From: Bradyrhizobium sp. LMTR 3
GTDB lineage: Bacteria; Pseudomonadota; Alphaproteobacteria; Rhizobiales; Xanthobacteraceae
DNA length: 39,279 nucleotides
Reading direction: 5' to 3'
NCBI RefSeq assembly: GCF_001693485.1
Contig: NZ_MAXC01000019.1
Span: 1 to 39,279, forward strand
Shown here: piece after piece, positions 25,366 through 33,277 of the stretch
Layout of the letters: each line of letters starts with the position of its first letter
Position numbering within the stretch: the first letter of the stretch is position 1
Notes under the pieces: model-generated
The model's database searches: none
What the model was told of the DNA's origin: nothing
The model's input: the letters and a program-made list of their open reading frames with translations, nothing else
Made by a program: the position numbers and the translations under genes

Positions 25366-26784
25366 TTGGCAGAAGCGACTAAAAATAGCCTTCGGCAAAG
25401 TCTAGTATCGTCAGGGATAGGACCAGTGCTGTCCCAAGCGCTCGCGCTAGCAACGGTACCGGTGTTATTTCGGCTATACACGCCGCAGGATTTCGGGGTC
25501 TGGGCCACCCTGCAGGCAATGGCAATGATTGCAGGCTCGCTCGTTTCTTTAAGGCTTGACCTCGCGTTAGTGCTGGAACGCGACTTGGATCTAGCGAGCC
25601 CATTGTTCTATGCAGCCGTCGGCGTGGTTGTTGTTTGTTGCATAATTTGCGCCTTCCTGATCAGCATTTCCATTGAATTGTTCAGTCTATCCGGAATTGA
25701 TGGCACGATGGCCATTTGGGGGTGGAGCTGGCTTATGTTGGTCGGCTTGGCGGTGGTCTTTCAGAGTTGGCTTATGCGCGATGGTGCATTTGCGGCTATC
25801 TCGATCGCAGTCCTTCTCAACGCCATAATCACAAACGGTGTGCAGCTGGCGGGCGGAATGTCGGGGCATGGAATTTGGTTGATTGTCGGAAGTGTTGCAG
25901 GTCAGGCCGCTGCCACTGTTTTCTATGTCTGGCGTATCTCGTCAGGAGTTGAGCGGCCGGTGTGGAGATCGCGGTCATTTTACGAGACGTGGCAACTTCT
26001 GAACCAATATAGACGTTTTCCCCAGTTCTCGCTTCCGTTTACAGTGCTCTCGCTTGTGCGTGATCGCGCTCCGATTTTTATCATTGGAGCATTCAGCCCG
26101 CCGGCGCTGGTTGGGCTCTATAGCCAAGCCTGGCGTCTCACTCATTTTCCGTCAGGACTTACGAGTTCTGTGCTTAGACCGGTCTTTTTTCACCGTGCCG
26201 CGACAGAGGGATTGTTGGCGCAAGGCAGGGCCGTGGATCGCTTCGTGAAATGGCTGCTAGTGGCGTGCAGTCCTTGGATTGGACTTGTCGCTTTCGGAAA
26301 TGATGCACTTTTCAATCTTGTGCTCGGAGATCACTGGCAGGGTGCAGGCTATTTGGCGGCTGTTCTCATTTTTCCCGCAGCGTTGTTCACAGTCACCAAT
26401 TGGATGGACCGCCTATTGGACGCTGCTGGACGACAGGATGTGAATCTCAAGGTCGAGCTGGTGGCTGGCCTTAGTTCTGTTGGTGTCCTGTGGGCGGCGC
26501 TTGCGACCGGTTGCCCCCTCGCGCTAGCGGTTCTCTTGCAGAGCGCAGCTTTGGTCGTCAGTTATATTGGGTTCGTCTGGACCTGCTACGGTATCGCGGG
26601 TTGGCCCCGTTCAGCATTTGTGAAGTCGCTATGCGAGGCGTCTGCGGTTGGGGCATTCACGTACTTTTTCTTAGCACTGGTCTCACTGCTTCTGCCTCAG
26701 ACGGTTGTGTTTCTTGTCGGGGGCGCTTTCGCTATGTCGATGACGATTGTCACTTTGCTGATCGTCCGGAAAGAATTGCAATGA
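25366..26784 (+). CDS. Wzx-like oligosaccharide flippase
   Basis: A 472-residue membrane protein with 12 or more hydrophobic helices, matching the MATE/MVF-type polysaccharide flippases. The N-terminus (SSGIGPVLSQALALATVPVL, RLYTPQDFGVWATLQ) is the usual start of Wzx proteins, and the middle has AFSPPALVGLYSQAWRL. It should move undecaprenyl-pyrophosphate-linked repeat units from the cytoplasmic to the periplasmic face. The start is TTG 25366 with AAGGAA five bases upstream, 15 bases after wbpE. Its stop overlaps the hisH start (ATGA, 26781-26784). With the Wzy-like gene at 29286 it predicts a Wzx/Wzy-dependent glycan rather than an ABC-transported one. Confidence 0.9.
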   Translation: MAEATKNSLRQSLVSSGIGPVLSQALALATVPVLFRLYTPQDFGVWATLQAMAMIAGSLVSLRLDLALVLERDLDLASPLFYAAVGVVVVCCIICAFLISISIELFSLSGIDGTMAIWGWSWLMLVGLAVVFQSWLMRDGAFAAISIAVLLNAIITNGVQLAGGMSGHGIWLIVGSVAGQAAATVFYVWRISSGVERPVWRSRSFYETWQLLNQYRRFPQFSLPFTVLSLVRDRAPIFIIGAFSPPALVGLYSQAWRLTHFPSGLTSSVLRPVFFHRAATEGLLAQGRAVDRFVKWLLVACSPWIGLVAFGNDALFNLVLGDHWQGAGYLAAVLIFPAALFTVTNWMDRLLDAAGRQDVNLKVELVAGLSSVGVLWAALATGCPLALAVLLQSAALVVSYIGFVWTCYGIAGWPRSAFVKSLCEASAVGAFTYFFLALVSLLLPQTVVFLVGGAFAMSMTIVTLLIVRKELQ

Positions 26785-27395
26785 TCACGATCATCAACTA
26801 CGGCGTTGGCAACCTCAGCGCTCTCATTAACATGTTTGAGTTCATCGGGTACGATGCGAGGATCGCAGACGAGAGCTCCCGCATACTAGATGCAAGTCAT
26901 CTAGTGCTGCCAGGAGTGGGAGCTTTCGATGCAGCGATGAACCGCCTGCGAGGCTCCCGACTCATTCCGTCGCTAGAACAGGCAGTATTGGAGCGCGAAA
27001 TACCACTTTTGGGGGTGTGTCTCGGCATGCAGTTGCTCGGGCGCCGAAGTGAGGAAGGCTTAACAAAAGGGCTCGGTTGGATTGCGGGAGATACTGTGCG
27101 AATGCAGCCCGAACCGTCATTCAACCTCAAGGTTCCGTTCATGGGGTGGGCGGGCGTTGAATGCTCTCCCTCAGCGACATTGTTCGATGTCGGGAGCGAA
27201 CAGCGTTTCTATTTCACACATAGCTATCAAATGCGATGTGATCATCAATCCAACATCGCTGGAATTCATCAGTTTGGTGGACCAGTTGTTTCCGCTGTCC
27301 AACACAAGAACATTTATGGCGTACAGTTTCATCCCGAGAAGAGCCATCGCTTTGGGATGAGATTGCTTGGCCACTTCATCGAAAGAAGCCGTTGA
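26781..27395 (+). CDS. hisH: HisH-type glutamine amidotransferase paralogue
   Basis: A class I glutamine amidotransferase of 204 residues with the HisH signature: INYGVGNLSAL at the N-terminus, LPGVGAFDAAM, and GVCLGMQLLG with nucleophile Cys80. His184 and Glu186 in QFHPEKS complete the triad. It releases ammonia from glutamine and should pass it to its HisF-type partner. It is not placed in a histidine operon: it sits between the flippase and a wbpG-like gene, as hisH2 does in the Pseudomonas aeruginosa O5 cluster. Its start overlaps the flippase stop by four bases, and its stop overlaps the hisF ATG by one. Confidence 0.88.
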   Translation: MITIINYGVGNLSALINMFEFIGYDARIADESSRILDASHLVLPGVGAFDAAMNRLRGSRLIPSLEQAVLEREIPLLGVCLGMQLLGRRSEEGLTKGLGWIAGDTVRMQPEPSFNLKVPFMGWAGVECSPSATLFDVGSEQRFYFTHSYQMRCDHQSNIAGIHQFGGPVVSAVQHKNIYGVQFHPEKSHRFGMRLLGHFIERSR

Positions 27396-28165
27396 TGAGG
27401 CCACGCATAATACCAGTGCTGTTGCTCGATAGCCGTAAGCGGCTTGTGAAAACTCGTCGTTTCAGTGAGGAGGTCTATATCGGTGATCCCTTCAACGTCG
27501 TTCGTATCTTGAACGAAAAGGAGGTCGATGAGATTTGTGTCCTTGATATCAACGCGAGCGTGGAAGAGCGTCGGTCCGATCTAGGGTTCATTGCGGAGCT
27601 CGCTAGTGAATGTTTCATGCCTCTGAGCTACGGCGGTGGGATCAAGTCAGTTGCCGACGCGGCACCGATCTTCGCCGCGGGCGTGGAGAAGGTGGTCCTT
27701 GGCCGAGCGAGCAGCGATTCAGTAACTGTGCGAGCATTAGCAGATAGCTATGGATCTCAGGCTGTCGCAGCGTGCATCGATTGCCGTCGTGTCGACAACC
27801 ATTGGCGCGTAGCTTTTGACCGCGGACGTACTTTGACGAACACGGATCCTGTCACCCAAGCTATTGCTGTCGAGCAAGCAGGTGCAGGAGAGATCATTCT
27901 GCAGAATATTGACAGAGACGGCGCGCAAAATGGATACGATGCCGGTCTGGTCTCTTCAGTTTCTGAAGCGGTCACTGTACCTGTCGTCGCTCTGGGAGGA
28001 GCAGGGGACCTCTCGCACCTCGCAGAAGGGCTGCGGATGGGCGCAAGCGCCGTCGCGTCCGGCAGTGCTTTCGTTTTTATAGGTCGGTTGCGGGCGGTGC
28101 TAATCACCTATCCATCGTCACAAGATGTCAATGAGTTGTTCAAGAAATCGGGTGCGGCTTCGTAA
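27395..28165 (+). CDS. hisF: HisF-type cyclase-subunit paralogue, amidination system
   Basis: A TIM-barrel protein of 256 residues similar to imidazole glycerol phosphate synthase subunit HisF. It has RIIPVLLLDSRKRLVKT, YIGDPFNVVRILNEKEVDEI, SYGGGIKSV, KVVLGRAS, AACIDCRRVDNH and ALGGAGDLSHL. In true HisF the N-terminal block is IIPCLDVKDGRVVK with the catalytic Asp11. Here the aligned stretch is VLLLDSRKRLVK, so that Asp is not in its place, while the second catalytic Asp (IDCRRVD) is kept. This pattern is typical of HisF2 paralogues in sugar amidination clusters. It should take ammonia from HisH and channel it to the WbpG-like enzyme. ATG 27395 overlaps the hisH stop by one base, and its stop overlaps the next ATG by one. 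Confidence 0.85.
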   Translation: MRPRIIPVLLLDSRKRLVKTRRFSEEVYIGDPFNVVRILNEKEVDEICVLDINASVEERRSDLGFIAELASECFMPLSYGGGIKSVADAAPIFAAGVEKVVLGRASSDSVTVRALADSYGSQAVAACIDCRRVDNHWRVAFDRGRTLTNTDPVTQAIAVEQAGAGEIILQNIDRDGAQNGYDAGLVSSVSEAVTVPVVALGGAGDLSHLAEGLRMGASAVASGSAFVFIGRLRAVLITYPSSQDVNELFKKSGAAS

Positions 28166-29289
28166 TGCGAACAAGCGGATATCAAGTTTGTTCATACTGC
28201 GTCATGGACAATAGCAATCCGGGCGTCACGTTTGACGAGAACGGGCAATGCATCTGCTGTCGCGAAGCGCTTTCGCGAAAGCCGCATGAATGGTGGCCGA
28301 CGAATGAAGGGCGGATTCGGCTAAATTCGCTTATCGAGCGCATCAAGCAGGAGATGGCAGACAGGCCATACGACGTCATTATCGGGCTGAGCGGCGGCGT
28401 GGACAGCGCATATGTCGCGCACATACTTCGCCGCGACTTTGACTTGCGTATCTTGGCAATTCATGTCGACGGCGGTTGGAATACGGAAGCTGCAGTACGC
28501 AACATCGAGCTACTTGTTCGCAAGCTGGACATTGATCTTCATACGCATGTGGTTGAGTGGCATGAAATGCGAGATCTGCAGCTCGCCTATCTCAAGGCTT
28601 CGGTCCTGAATCAGGATGCGCCTCAGGATCATGCGTTTTTTGCAGCGTTGTACCGTCTGGCCCGAAAATACGGCCAGAAGTACTTTTTAGGTGGAATGAA
28701 CTTTAGCAGCGAAAGTGTTCACATTCCGGAAGGCGGATATCCGGCGATGGATGCGCGAAATCTCCGCGCTATTCATCGGGCCTATGGAGCGGTCGCGCTC
28801 CAAACATTCCCGATGCTCAGCTCACTCGAGTTTTTGTGGTTGGCCAGGATCCGAAAACAAATTCAGATACTGAAACCCTTGAACTACCTGCCATATGATA
28901 AGGAGTCCGCCAAGCGCGAACTGGTCACGACCTATGGCTTCGTCGACTACGGCAGCAAGCATCAAGAAAGCCGGTTTACTAAATTCTACCAGGAGATCTA
29001 TCTCCCAGCGCGTTACGGCTTCGACAAGCGACGGTTGCATTGTTCGGCGTTGATCGTCTCCGGACAGATGACCCGTGAGGAGGCTTTGCAGGCTCTCAGA
29101 ATTCCTCTGACAACTAAGGAGCAGGCAGCGCGTGATAAGCGGTTCGTGGCGAAGAAGCTTGGCATTACCGCCCTCGAATTGGAGCGCTTGATTGCACTGC
29201 CGGCTGTGCCGCACGAACGTTTCGCAAACAGTCAGGCGCTTTATACGATGAATCAGAAACTCCGTGCAATCGTTGGGAATCGTCGATGA
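28165..29289 (+). CDS. wbpG: N-acetyl sugar amidotransferase (WbpG/PseA-like)
   Basis: A PP-loop ATP pyrophosphatase of 374 residues. The PP-loop SGGVDSA is at 76-82; N-terminal Cys residues (CSYC 9-12 and CICC 29-32) are likely metal-binding. Further family blocks are HVDGGWNTEAAVRNIE and FLGGMNFSSESVHIP. WbpG/PseA-type enzymes activate an N-acetyl group with ATP and convert it to an acetamidino group, using ammonia from HisH/HisF partners. The preceding hisH and hisF genes and the upstream wbpBDE genes point to a 3-acetamidino-2-acetamido uronic acid. The start and stop overlap neighbours by one and four bases, showing tight coupling. Confidence 0.9.
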   Translation: MRTSGYQVCSYCVMDNSNPGVTFDENGQCICCREALSRKPHEWWPTNEGRIRLNSLIERIKQEMADRPYDVIIGLSGGVDSAYVAHILRRDFDLRILAIHVDGGWNTEAAVRNIELLVRKLDIDLHTHVVEWHEMRDLQLAYLKASVLNQDAPQDHAFFAALYRLARKYGQKYFLGGMNFSSESVHIPEGGYPAMDARNLRAIHRAYGAVALQTFPMLSSLEFLWLARIRKQIQILKPLNYLPYDKESAKRELVTTYGFVDYGSKHQESRFTKFYQEIYLPARYGFDKRRLHCSALIVSGQMTREEALQALRIPLTTKEQAARDKRFVAKKLGITALELERLIALPAVPHERFANSQALYTMNQKLRAIVGNRR

Positions 29290-30641
29290 TTGTTTCCGCG
29301 AGTTACGTGAGTGCCGCGCTGGCGATATACGTAGCCGGTCTCTATCTTGTTTACCGATTGAGGCTGTATGTCACGGCGTCGTCGATGCTGCTCGGGTTTC
29401 TTCTGTTTGTCTATGGGCCCGCTTATCTCATCTATATGCTAGTGCGCAGGCCAATTTCGGTTGTCGATCTCCGGATTTCGAACTCTTTGAATTTTGATGA
29501 CGTGGTCATATCATTGAATCTATCAATCGCAATCATGTTTGTCTGCGTGATCGCAGGTATTGAGTTCGTCGATCGTCTGGCGCCTCGTTCAGGGCGGGCG
29601 CTCCGGCAGGTGATTTCAGACTGGAATTTTCAACCCCTAAGAAGTGGCGGAGAGTCTAGACCTTGGCTCTTGCTGATCGCAATCGTTGCTCTAGTCCTAT
29701 TCATGGCATGGATATCCCTCAGCGAGCATCATGTTGCGACCGTCGCGGGATTTCTTTCGGTCTCGGGCAACGAGGCCGCCAAGGCAGCTTACCGTCAGCA
29801 ATATGGCGGAAGCCAAGTCTATCTCTACAACCTAGCCGTCGCCTCGATAGCGCCAATGATGGTTATTTTGGGAGCGCTCTCCGGATTGACGCAGCGCTGG
29901 TGGCCGTTATTGGCAAGCACGGCTTTTTTGCTGGCGCTAACAGTGTTGGGAAAGGTTGAAACGCTTAGCAAGGCTCCTTTTGCCTTGTTTGTTATTCAGC
30001 TGTTGCTTGCGGCCTACTTGGTATTTCGCAACATCATTGGATGGCGCGTTGCGCTCTCGGGCGTAGTCGTCGCTTTGACTATTTTTTTTCCGAGCATCCG
30101 CATTGCAATTCCTGAACTCGACCATAGCGGGACGTTGAACTTCTTCTATTATCGTGCATTCGACGTCTCAAATGCAGCGTTACTTGAATATTTTGCGGCC
30201 TTCCCCGAACGAATCCCTCATATGTGGGGGGGCAATATCCGCCCCATTGCAGGTGTCTGGGGGCTTGAATACGTGCCATCATTCAATACCGTCTCGCGGC
30301 TCTGGCGTTCGGCCGCCGGCTCGACCACCACCGCAATGTTTATCGCGGATGCCTGGGTTGACTTCTCCTACTTAGGTGTTGTGGGCTTTAGCATCGCGAT
30401 TGGTGTATTTTGTCGTGCAATCGATGTACTTCTGTTGACCGGCAAGACGGTGGCCGCGGTGGCAGGCTTGGCTTCGGTCTTTATCGGGGTCTACAACCTC
30501 ATGATATCTGCTCTGCCCACGTCGATGTTGTCAGGCGGGCTCGTCTTGCCGCCGCTTCTCGCAATCATACTTGTAAGAGGTCAAGAAGTTTTCACGCGCC
30601 ATCGTGCTCCGCAGGCGATTACGACGTCGGAGTCCACTTAA
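29286..30641 (+). CDS. Putative O-antigen polymerase (Wzy-like)
   Basis: A 451-residue integral membrane protein with 10 or more helices and a large polar loop at about 280-350, which contains PELDHSGTLNFFYYRAFDVSNA and GVWGLEYVPSF. Wzy polymerases have little sequence identity, and topology with a big periplasmic loop is the usual criterion. Its place behind the flippase and amidotransferase genes fits. The ATG at 29286 overlaps the wbpG stop (ATGA). It likely joins lipid-linked repeat units on the periplasmic face. Alternative: an O-antigen ligase-type protein, less likely since the WaaL pattern was not seen. Confidence 0.78.
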   Translation: MIVSASYVSAALAIYVAGLYLVYRLRLYVTASSMLLGFLLFVYGPAYLIYMLVRRPISVVDLRISNSLNFDDVVISLNLSIAIMFVCVIAGIEFVDRLAPRSGRALRQVISDWNFQPLRSGGESRPWLLLIAIVALVLFMAWISLSEHHVATVAGFLSVSGNEAAKAAYRQQYGGSQVYLYNLAVASIAPMMVILGALSGLTQRWWPLLASTAFLLALTVLGKVETLSKAPFALFVIQLLLAAYLVFRNIIGWRVALSGVVVALTIFFPSIRIAIPELDHSGTLNFFYYRAFDVSNAALLEYFAAFPERIPHMWGGNIRPIAGVWGLEYVPSFNTVSRLWRSAAGSTTTAMFIADAWVDFSYLGVVGFSIAIGVFCRAIDVLLLTGKTVAAVAGLASVFIGVYNLMISALPTSMLSGGLVLPPLLAIILVRGQEVFTRHRAPQAITTSEST

Positions 30642-30644
30642 CAG

Positions 30645-31358
30645 TCATCGTTTGCGTTGGCAGAGTGCTCCGCAAAGGTATACAAAAAGATCTGGTGCAA
30701 GCCTCGGCAGCAACTTTAACGCGGAGCTTCGCACGAAATGTTTCGCCCTGCCTAGAAAGGGCCCACTCAGAAAAATCTCGTAATCTGCGGAGTTAGAAAA
30801 AGTAGTAACGGAAAGCGGAGATAACCCTGCAGTACTAAGCAGGTTCTCAAAAGTTTCGAGGGTATAAAAGTTAAGGTGGCCATAAGGTCTGCTTAACTGG
30901 ATCGATCTCTGGAGTCGAAACGTATGTTCTAGAGGCACTTCCACATAACAAATGCGAGACACCCGAGCGAGCTCCCGCAAGAACATGCGCTCATGCTCCA
31001 CATGTTCAAGTACATGAACGGCGAGCGCTGTGTCGAACGTATCGTCGTCGAAGGGTAATTTGTAGCCGTCAAACTCTTGAACAGATTTCAGGCCCTTGAG
31101 ATTTCTACCTCTAATGCGGTCGATGCCTGAACTTGAAATTTCGACGGCATGCAGTTCCGTAGTCATTGTCCGTCTTTCAATTTCTGCCAAGACGGCCCCG
31201 TCTCCGGCACCAACATCGAGGACTTTTCCTAAAGATGCGGTGCCGCAAAGGCTCAAGATATGGTCGACGGTCTGCTTGGCAGCAATCGACCGCTTCTGAC
31301 TAACTGCTTCGTTGTAATAGTCCTCGTAGAAGGCGCGAAGCTCAAGACTTTGACTCAT
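30645..31358 (-). CDS. Class I SAM methyltransferase, opposite strand (237 aa)
   Basis: Soluble methyltransferase: KVLDVGAGDGAVLAEIE as motif I (about residues 45-60), LHAVEISSSG, YKLPFDDDTFDTALAVHVLE as the motif IV region, then HVEHERMFLREL. The second half has RPYGHLNFYTLETFENLL, common in glycan methyltransferases. I chose ATG 31358 with AGGGA about ten bases upstream; the TTG at 31367 would be three codons longer. It is read against the surrounding genes and its stop lies three bases from the stop of the polymerase gene (tail to tail). Such inversions suggest a separately acquired tailoring gene. Confidence 0.87.
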   Translation of the reverse strand: MSQSLELRAFYEDYYNEAVSQKRSIAAKQTVDHILSLCGTASLGKVLDVGAGDGAVLAEIERRTMTTELHAVEISSSGIDRIRGRNLKGLKSVQEFDGYKLPFDDDTFDTALAVHVLEHVEHERMFLRELARVSRICYVEVPLEHTFRLQRSIQLSRPYGHLNFYTLETFENLLSTAGLSPLSVTTFSNSADYEIFLSGPFLGRAKHFVRSSALKLLPRLAPDLFVYLCGALCQRKR

Positions 31359-31454
31359 AGTCAGCAATCCCTAGGGAAAAAGGTTACTTTTATTGCGCGG
31401 CTAGAATGCTATAGCATAGGGAGTGAAGCCTTGGACAGCCGCAACAAGTGTATC

Positions 31455-31483
31455 TCCCTGCGGAGCCTAGGGCACCGCAGGGA
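31455..31483 (+). other. Nine-pair inverted repeat in the intergenic leader
   Basis: TCCCTGCGG (31455-31463) pairs perfectly with CCGCAGGGA (31475-31483) around an 11-base loop. It lies between divergent genes, the methyltransferase at 31358 and the acetyltransferase at 31589. No T-run follows on either strand, so it is not an ordinary terminator. It could be a protein-binding site or a leader hairpin of the acetyltransferase transcript. Confidence 0.35.
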
Positions 31484-31588
31484 CGGTGAGCGCTTTCCGG
31501 ATGGGTTCGACATCCCTTGAGTGTAGTGGATGACGGTGGTTCAGAGGCCTCGCTCGCTAGAGGGGGATGATTGATTCGAGGGAAAGTA

Positions 31589-32161
31589 ATGCTGAGACGC
31601 CTTATCTTGAACCTAGTCGATTTGATCCTAGGCTGGCGCAGCTGGAGTTCGGAAGCTGTTTCTATCGGCCAGGGTACGACGTTAGCATTGCGGCGAATTC
31701 GCCGTATTTCAGGTAATCGATTGAAGGTCGGAGATAAGTCGATTATTCACGCCGACATAACTTTTGAGGAAAATGGCGGCAGTATCACGATTGGAAGCCG
31801 CACGTTCGTGGGTCGCAGCAGCTTGATTTGCTATCGTAGCATCAACATCGGTGACGATGTGATTATGTCATGGGGAATAACTGTAGTTGACCACGATTCC
31901 CATAGCCTCGAATGGGTATGGCGGAAGGATGATGTTTGTGCGTGGGCCTACGGCCGCAAAAATTGGGACCACATCGCCCATGCTCCAGTAACCATTTGCG
32001 ATAAGGCATGGATCGGATTCAACGTAAGTATCCTTAAGGGAGTAACCGTTGGGGAAGGGGCGGTCATAGGGGCTTGTTCAGTCGTAACCCGAGATGTTCC
32101 CGCTTATTCTGTGGCTGTTGGGAATCCTGCCAGGGTAGTTCGTGTGCTCAGCCGTTCTTAA
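31589..32161 (+). CDS. Hexapeptide-repeat acyltransferase (WbbJ/maa-like)
   Basis: A 190-residue left-handed beta-helix acetyltransferase. Hexapeptide turns run from ISGNRLKVGDKSIIHADI through ITIGSRTFVGRSSLI and INIGDDVIMSWGITVVDHDS, with the catalytic-type His in VVDHDSH, to AWIGFNVSILKGVTVGEGAV and the closing VGNPARVVRVL. A WRKDDVCAWAYGRKNWDHI insertion precedes the last coils, as in O-acetyltransferases of glycan loci. ATG 31589 has GAGGG about seven bases upstream; TTG 31571 is the weaker start. It begins the next plus-strand group with the CgeB-like gene 17 bases on. It likely O- or N-acetylates a sugar in the repeat unit. Confidence 0.9.
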   Translation: MLRRLILNLVDLILGWRSWSSEAVSIGQGTTLALRRIRRISGNRLKVGDKSIIHADITFEENGGSITIGSRTFVGRSSLICYRSINIGDDVIMSWGITVVDHDSHSLEWVWRKDDVCAWAYGRKNWDHIAHAPVTICDKAWIGFNVSILKGVTVGEGAVIGACSVVTRDVPAYSVAVGNPARVVRVLSRS

Positions 32162-32178
32162 ACTTTGGATCATTTTCG

Positions 32179-33246
32179 ATGCGGCTGTTTCAGAATAATG
32201 GATTGTCTCGTGGATTTCGAGAGAATCGGGCGAATACGAAGATGCGCCGTTTTTCGCTGCAATTGTCTGACTTTCTAGATAGCCGATTTGCGGCTGTACA
32301 TATCTTAGCCCCCGTCCTCTTGGGGGACGAAAGTGCTTTTTACACGAATGGCGATGATGAATATCTGCAAAACCTGTGGGCAAGCGAGCAGGGACTGCGG
32401 AAGCTTAGTTTGGAGCAGATATTGCTGGCTCAAATTGAGCATCACCGTACCGAAGTTTTCTATAATCTTGACCCGATGCGCTACGACAGCACATTTTTAC
32501 GAAAGCTGCCAGGCTGTGTGAAATCAACGGTATGCTGGCGCGCCGCTCCATCCGGCAGCGTCGATCTAACTGCGTACAATCTGGTGGTCTGCAACTTTCC
32601 GTCAATTCTAGAGGATTGGCGTCAGAAGGGTTGCAAAGCTGAGTATTTCGCTCCGGCCCATGATCCGGCGATGAACGCTTACGCGGAAGCGCGCCATGAA
32701 GAACTCGATCTTGTTTTTGTTGGGGGCTTTTCGCGACACCACAAGAATCGCAGCTTGGCGCTAAGGGCGGCTGCGGGTACTCGTGGGATCCTCGCACGCT
32801 TTCATCTCGAGGATTCGCGTTTGACGCGACTAGCTAACCTGGCGCCGTTCTTCCCTGGCCTAAGTTCTCATCGGCATCCTCCCGACATACGCGCCCGACG
32901 TGCCGATCCCTTGTACGGACGTGATTTGTACGCGGCCTTCGCTCGGGCAAGGATCGTGCTAAATGGAGCGGTTGATATGGCAGGTAGCGATAGAGGCAAT
33001 ATGCGATGCTTCGAGGCGGTCGGTTGCGGGGCCGTATTGCTCACCGACTCGGGGTCGTATCCAGAGGGTTTCATTGATGGTGAAACCATGGTCACATACT
33101 CTTCCCCCGATCAAATTCCGCTACTGATCGAACGGCTGCTTCGGCACCCTCCTTACGCAAGGTCGATTGCGCTTGCAGGTACCGCGATGGTGCGGGAACT
33201 CTATAGCAAGGAAAAGCAGTGGGCGCGGTTTCAGGAACTGGTATAG
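32179..33246 (+). CDS. CgeB-like glycosyltransferase (Glyco_trans_1_2 type)
   Basis: A soluble protein of about 355 residues with the layout of CgeB/Glyco_trans_1_2 (PF13524) glycosyltransferases. The N-terminal half is divergent (AVHILAPVLLGDE, FYNLDPMRYDSTFL, then VVCNFPSILEDW). The donor-site half has LDLVFVGGFSRHHKNRS, LYAAFARARIVLNG, GNMRCFEAVGCGAVLLTD and ETMVTYSSPDQIPLLIERLL, the usual end of the family. ATG 32179 is chosen; ATG 32242 in frame is possible and both have weak ribosome-binding sites. It probably adds a sugar to the lipid-linked intermediate. Confidence 0.78.
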   Translation: MRLFQNNGLSRGFRENRANTKMRRFSLQLSDFLDSRFAAVHILAPVLLGDESAFYTNGDDEYLQNLWASEQGLRKLSLEQILLAQIEHHRTEVFYNLDPMRYDSTFLRKLPGCVKSTVCWRAAPSGSVDLTAYNLVVCNFPSILEDWRQKGCKAEYFAPAHDPAMNAYAEARHEELDLVFVGGFSRHHKNRSLALRAAAGTRGILARFHLEDSRLTRLANLAPFFPGLSSHRHPPDIRARRADPLYGRDLYAAFARARIVLNGAVDMAGSDRGNMRCFEAVGCGAVLLTDSGSYPEGFIDGETMVTYSSPDQIPLLIERLLRHPPYARSIALAGTAMVRELYSKEKQWARFQELV

Positions 33247-33277
33247 TGGGCTTGTCCGGGAGACAATCTCTAGAGCG

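Noticed and set aside
26781..28165. HisH and HisF as histidine biosynthesis genes
   Set aside because: No other his genes are near, the pair is embedded in a sugar operon before a wbpG-like gene, and HisF lacks the Asp11 position.
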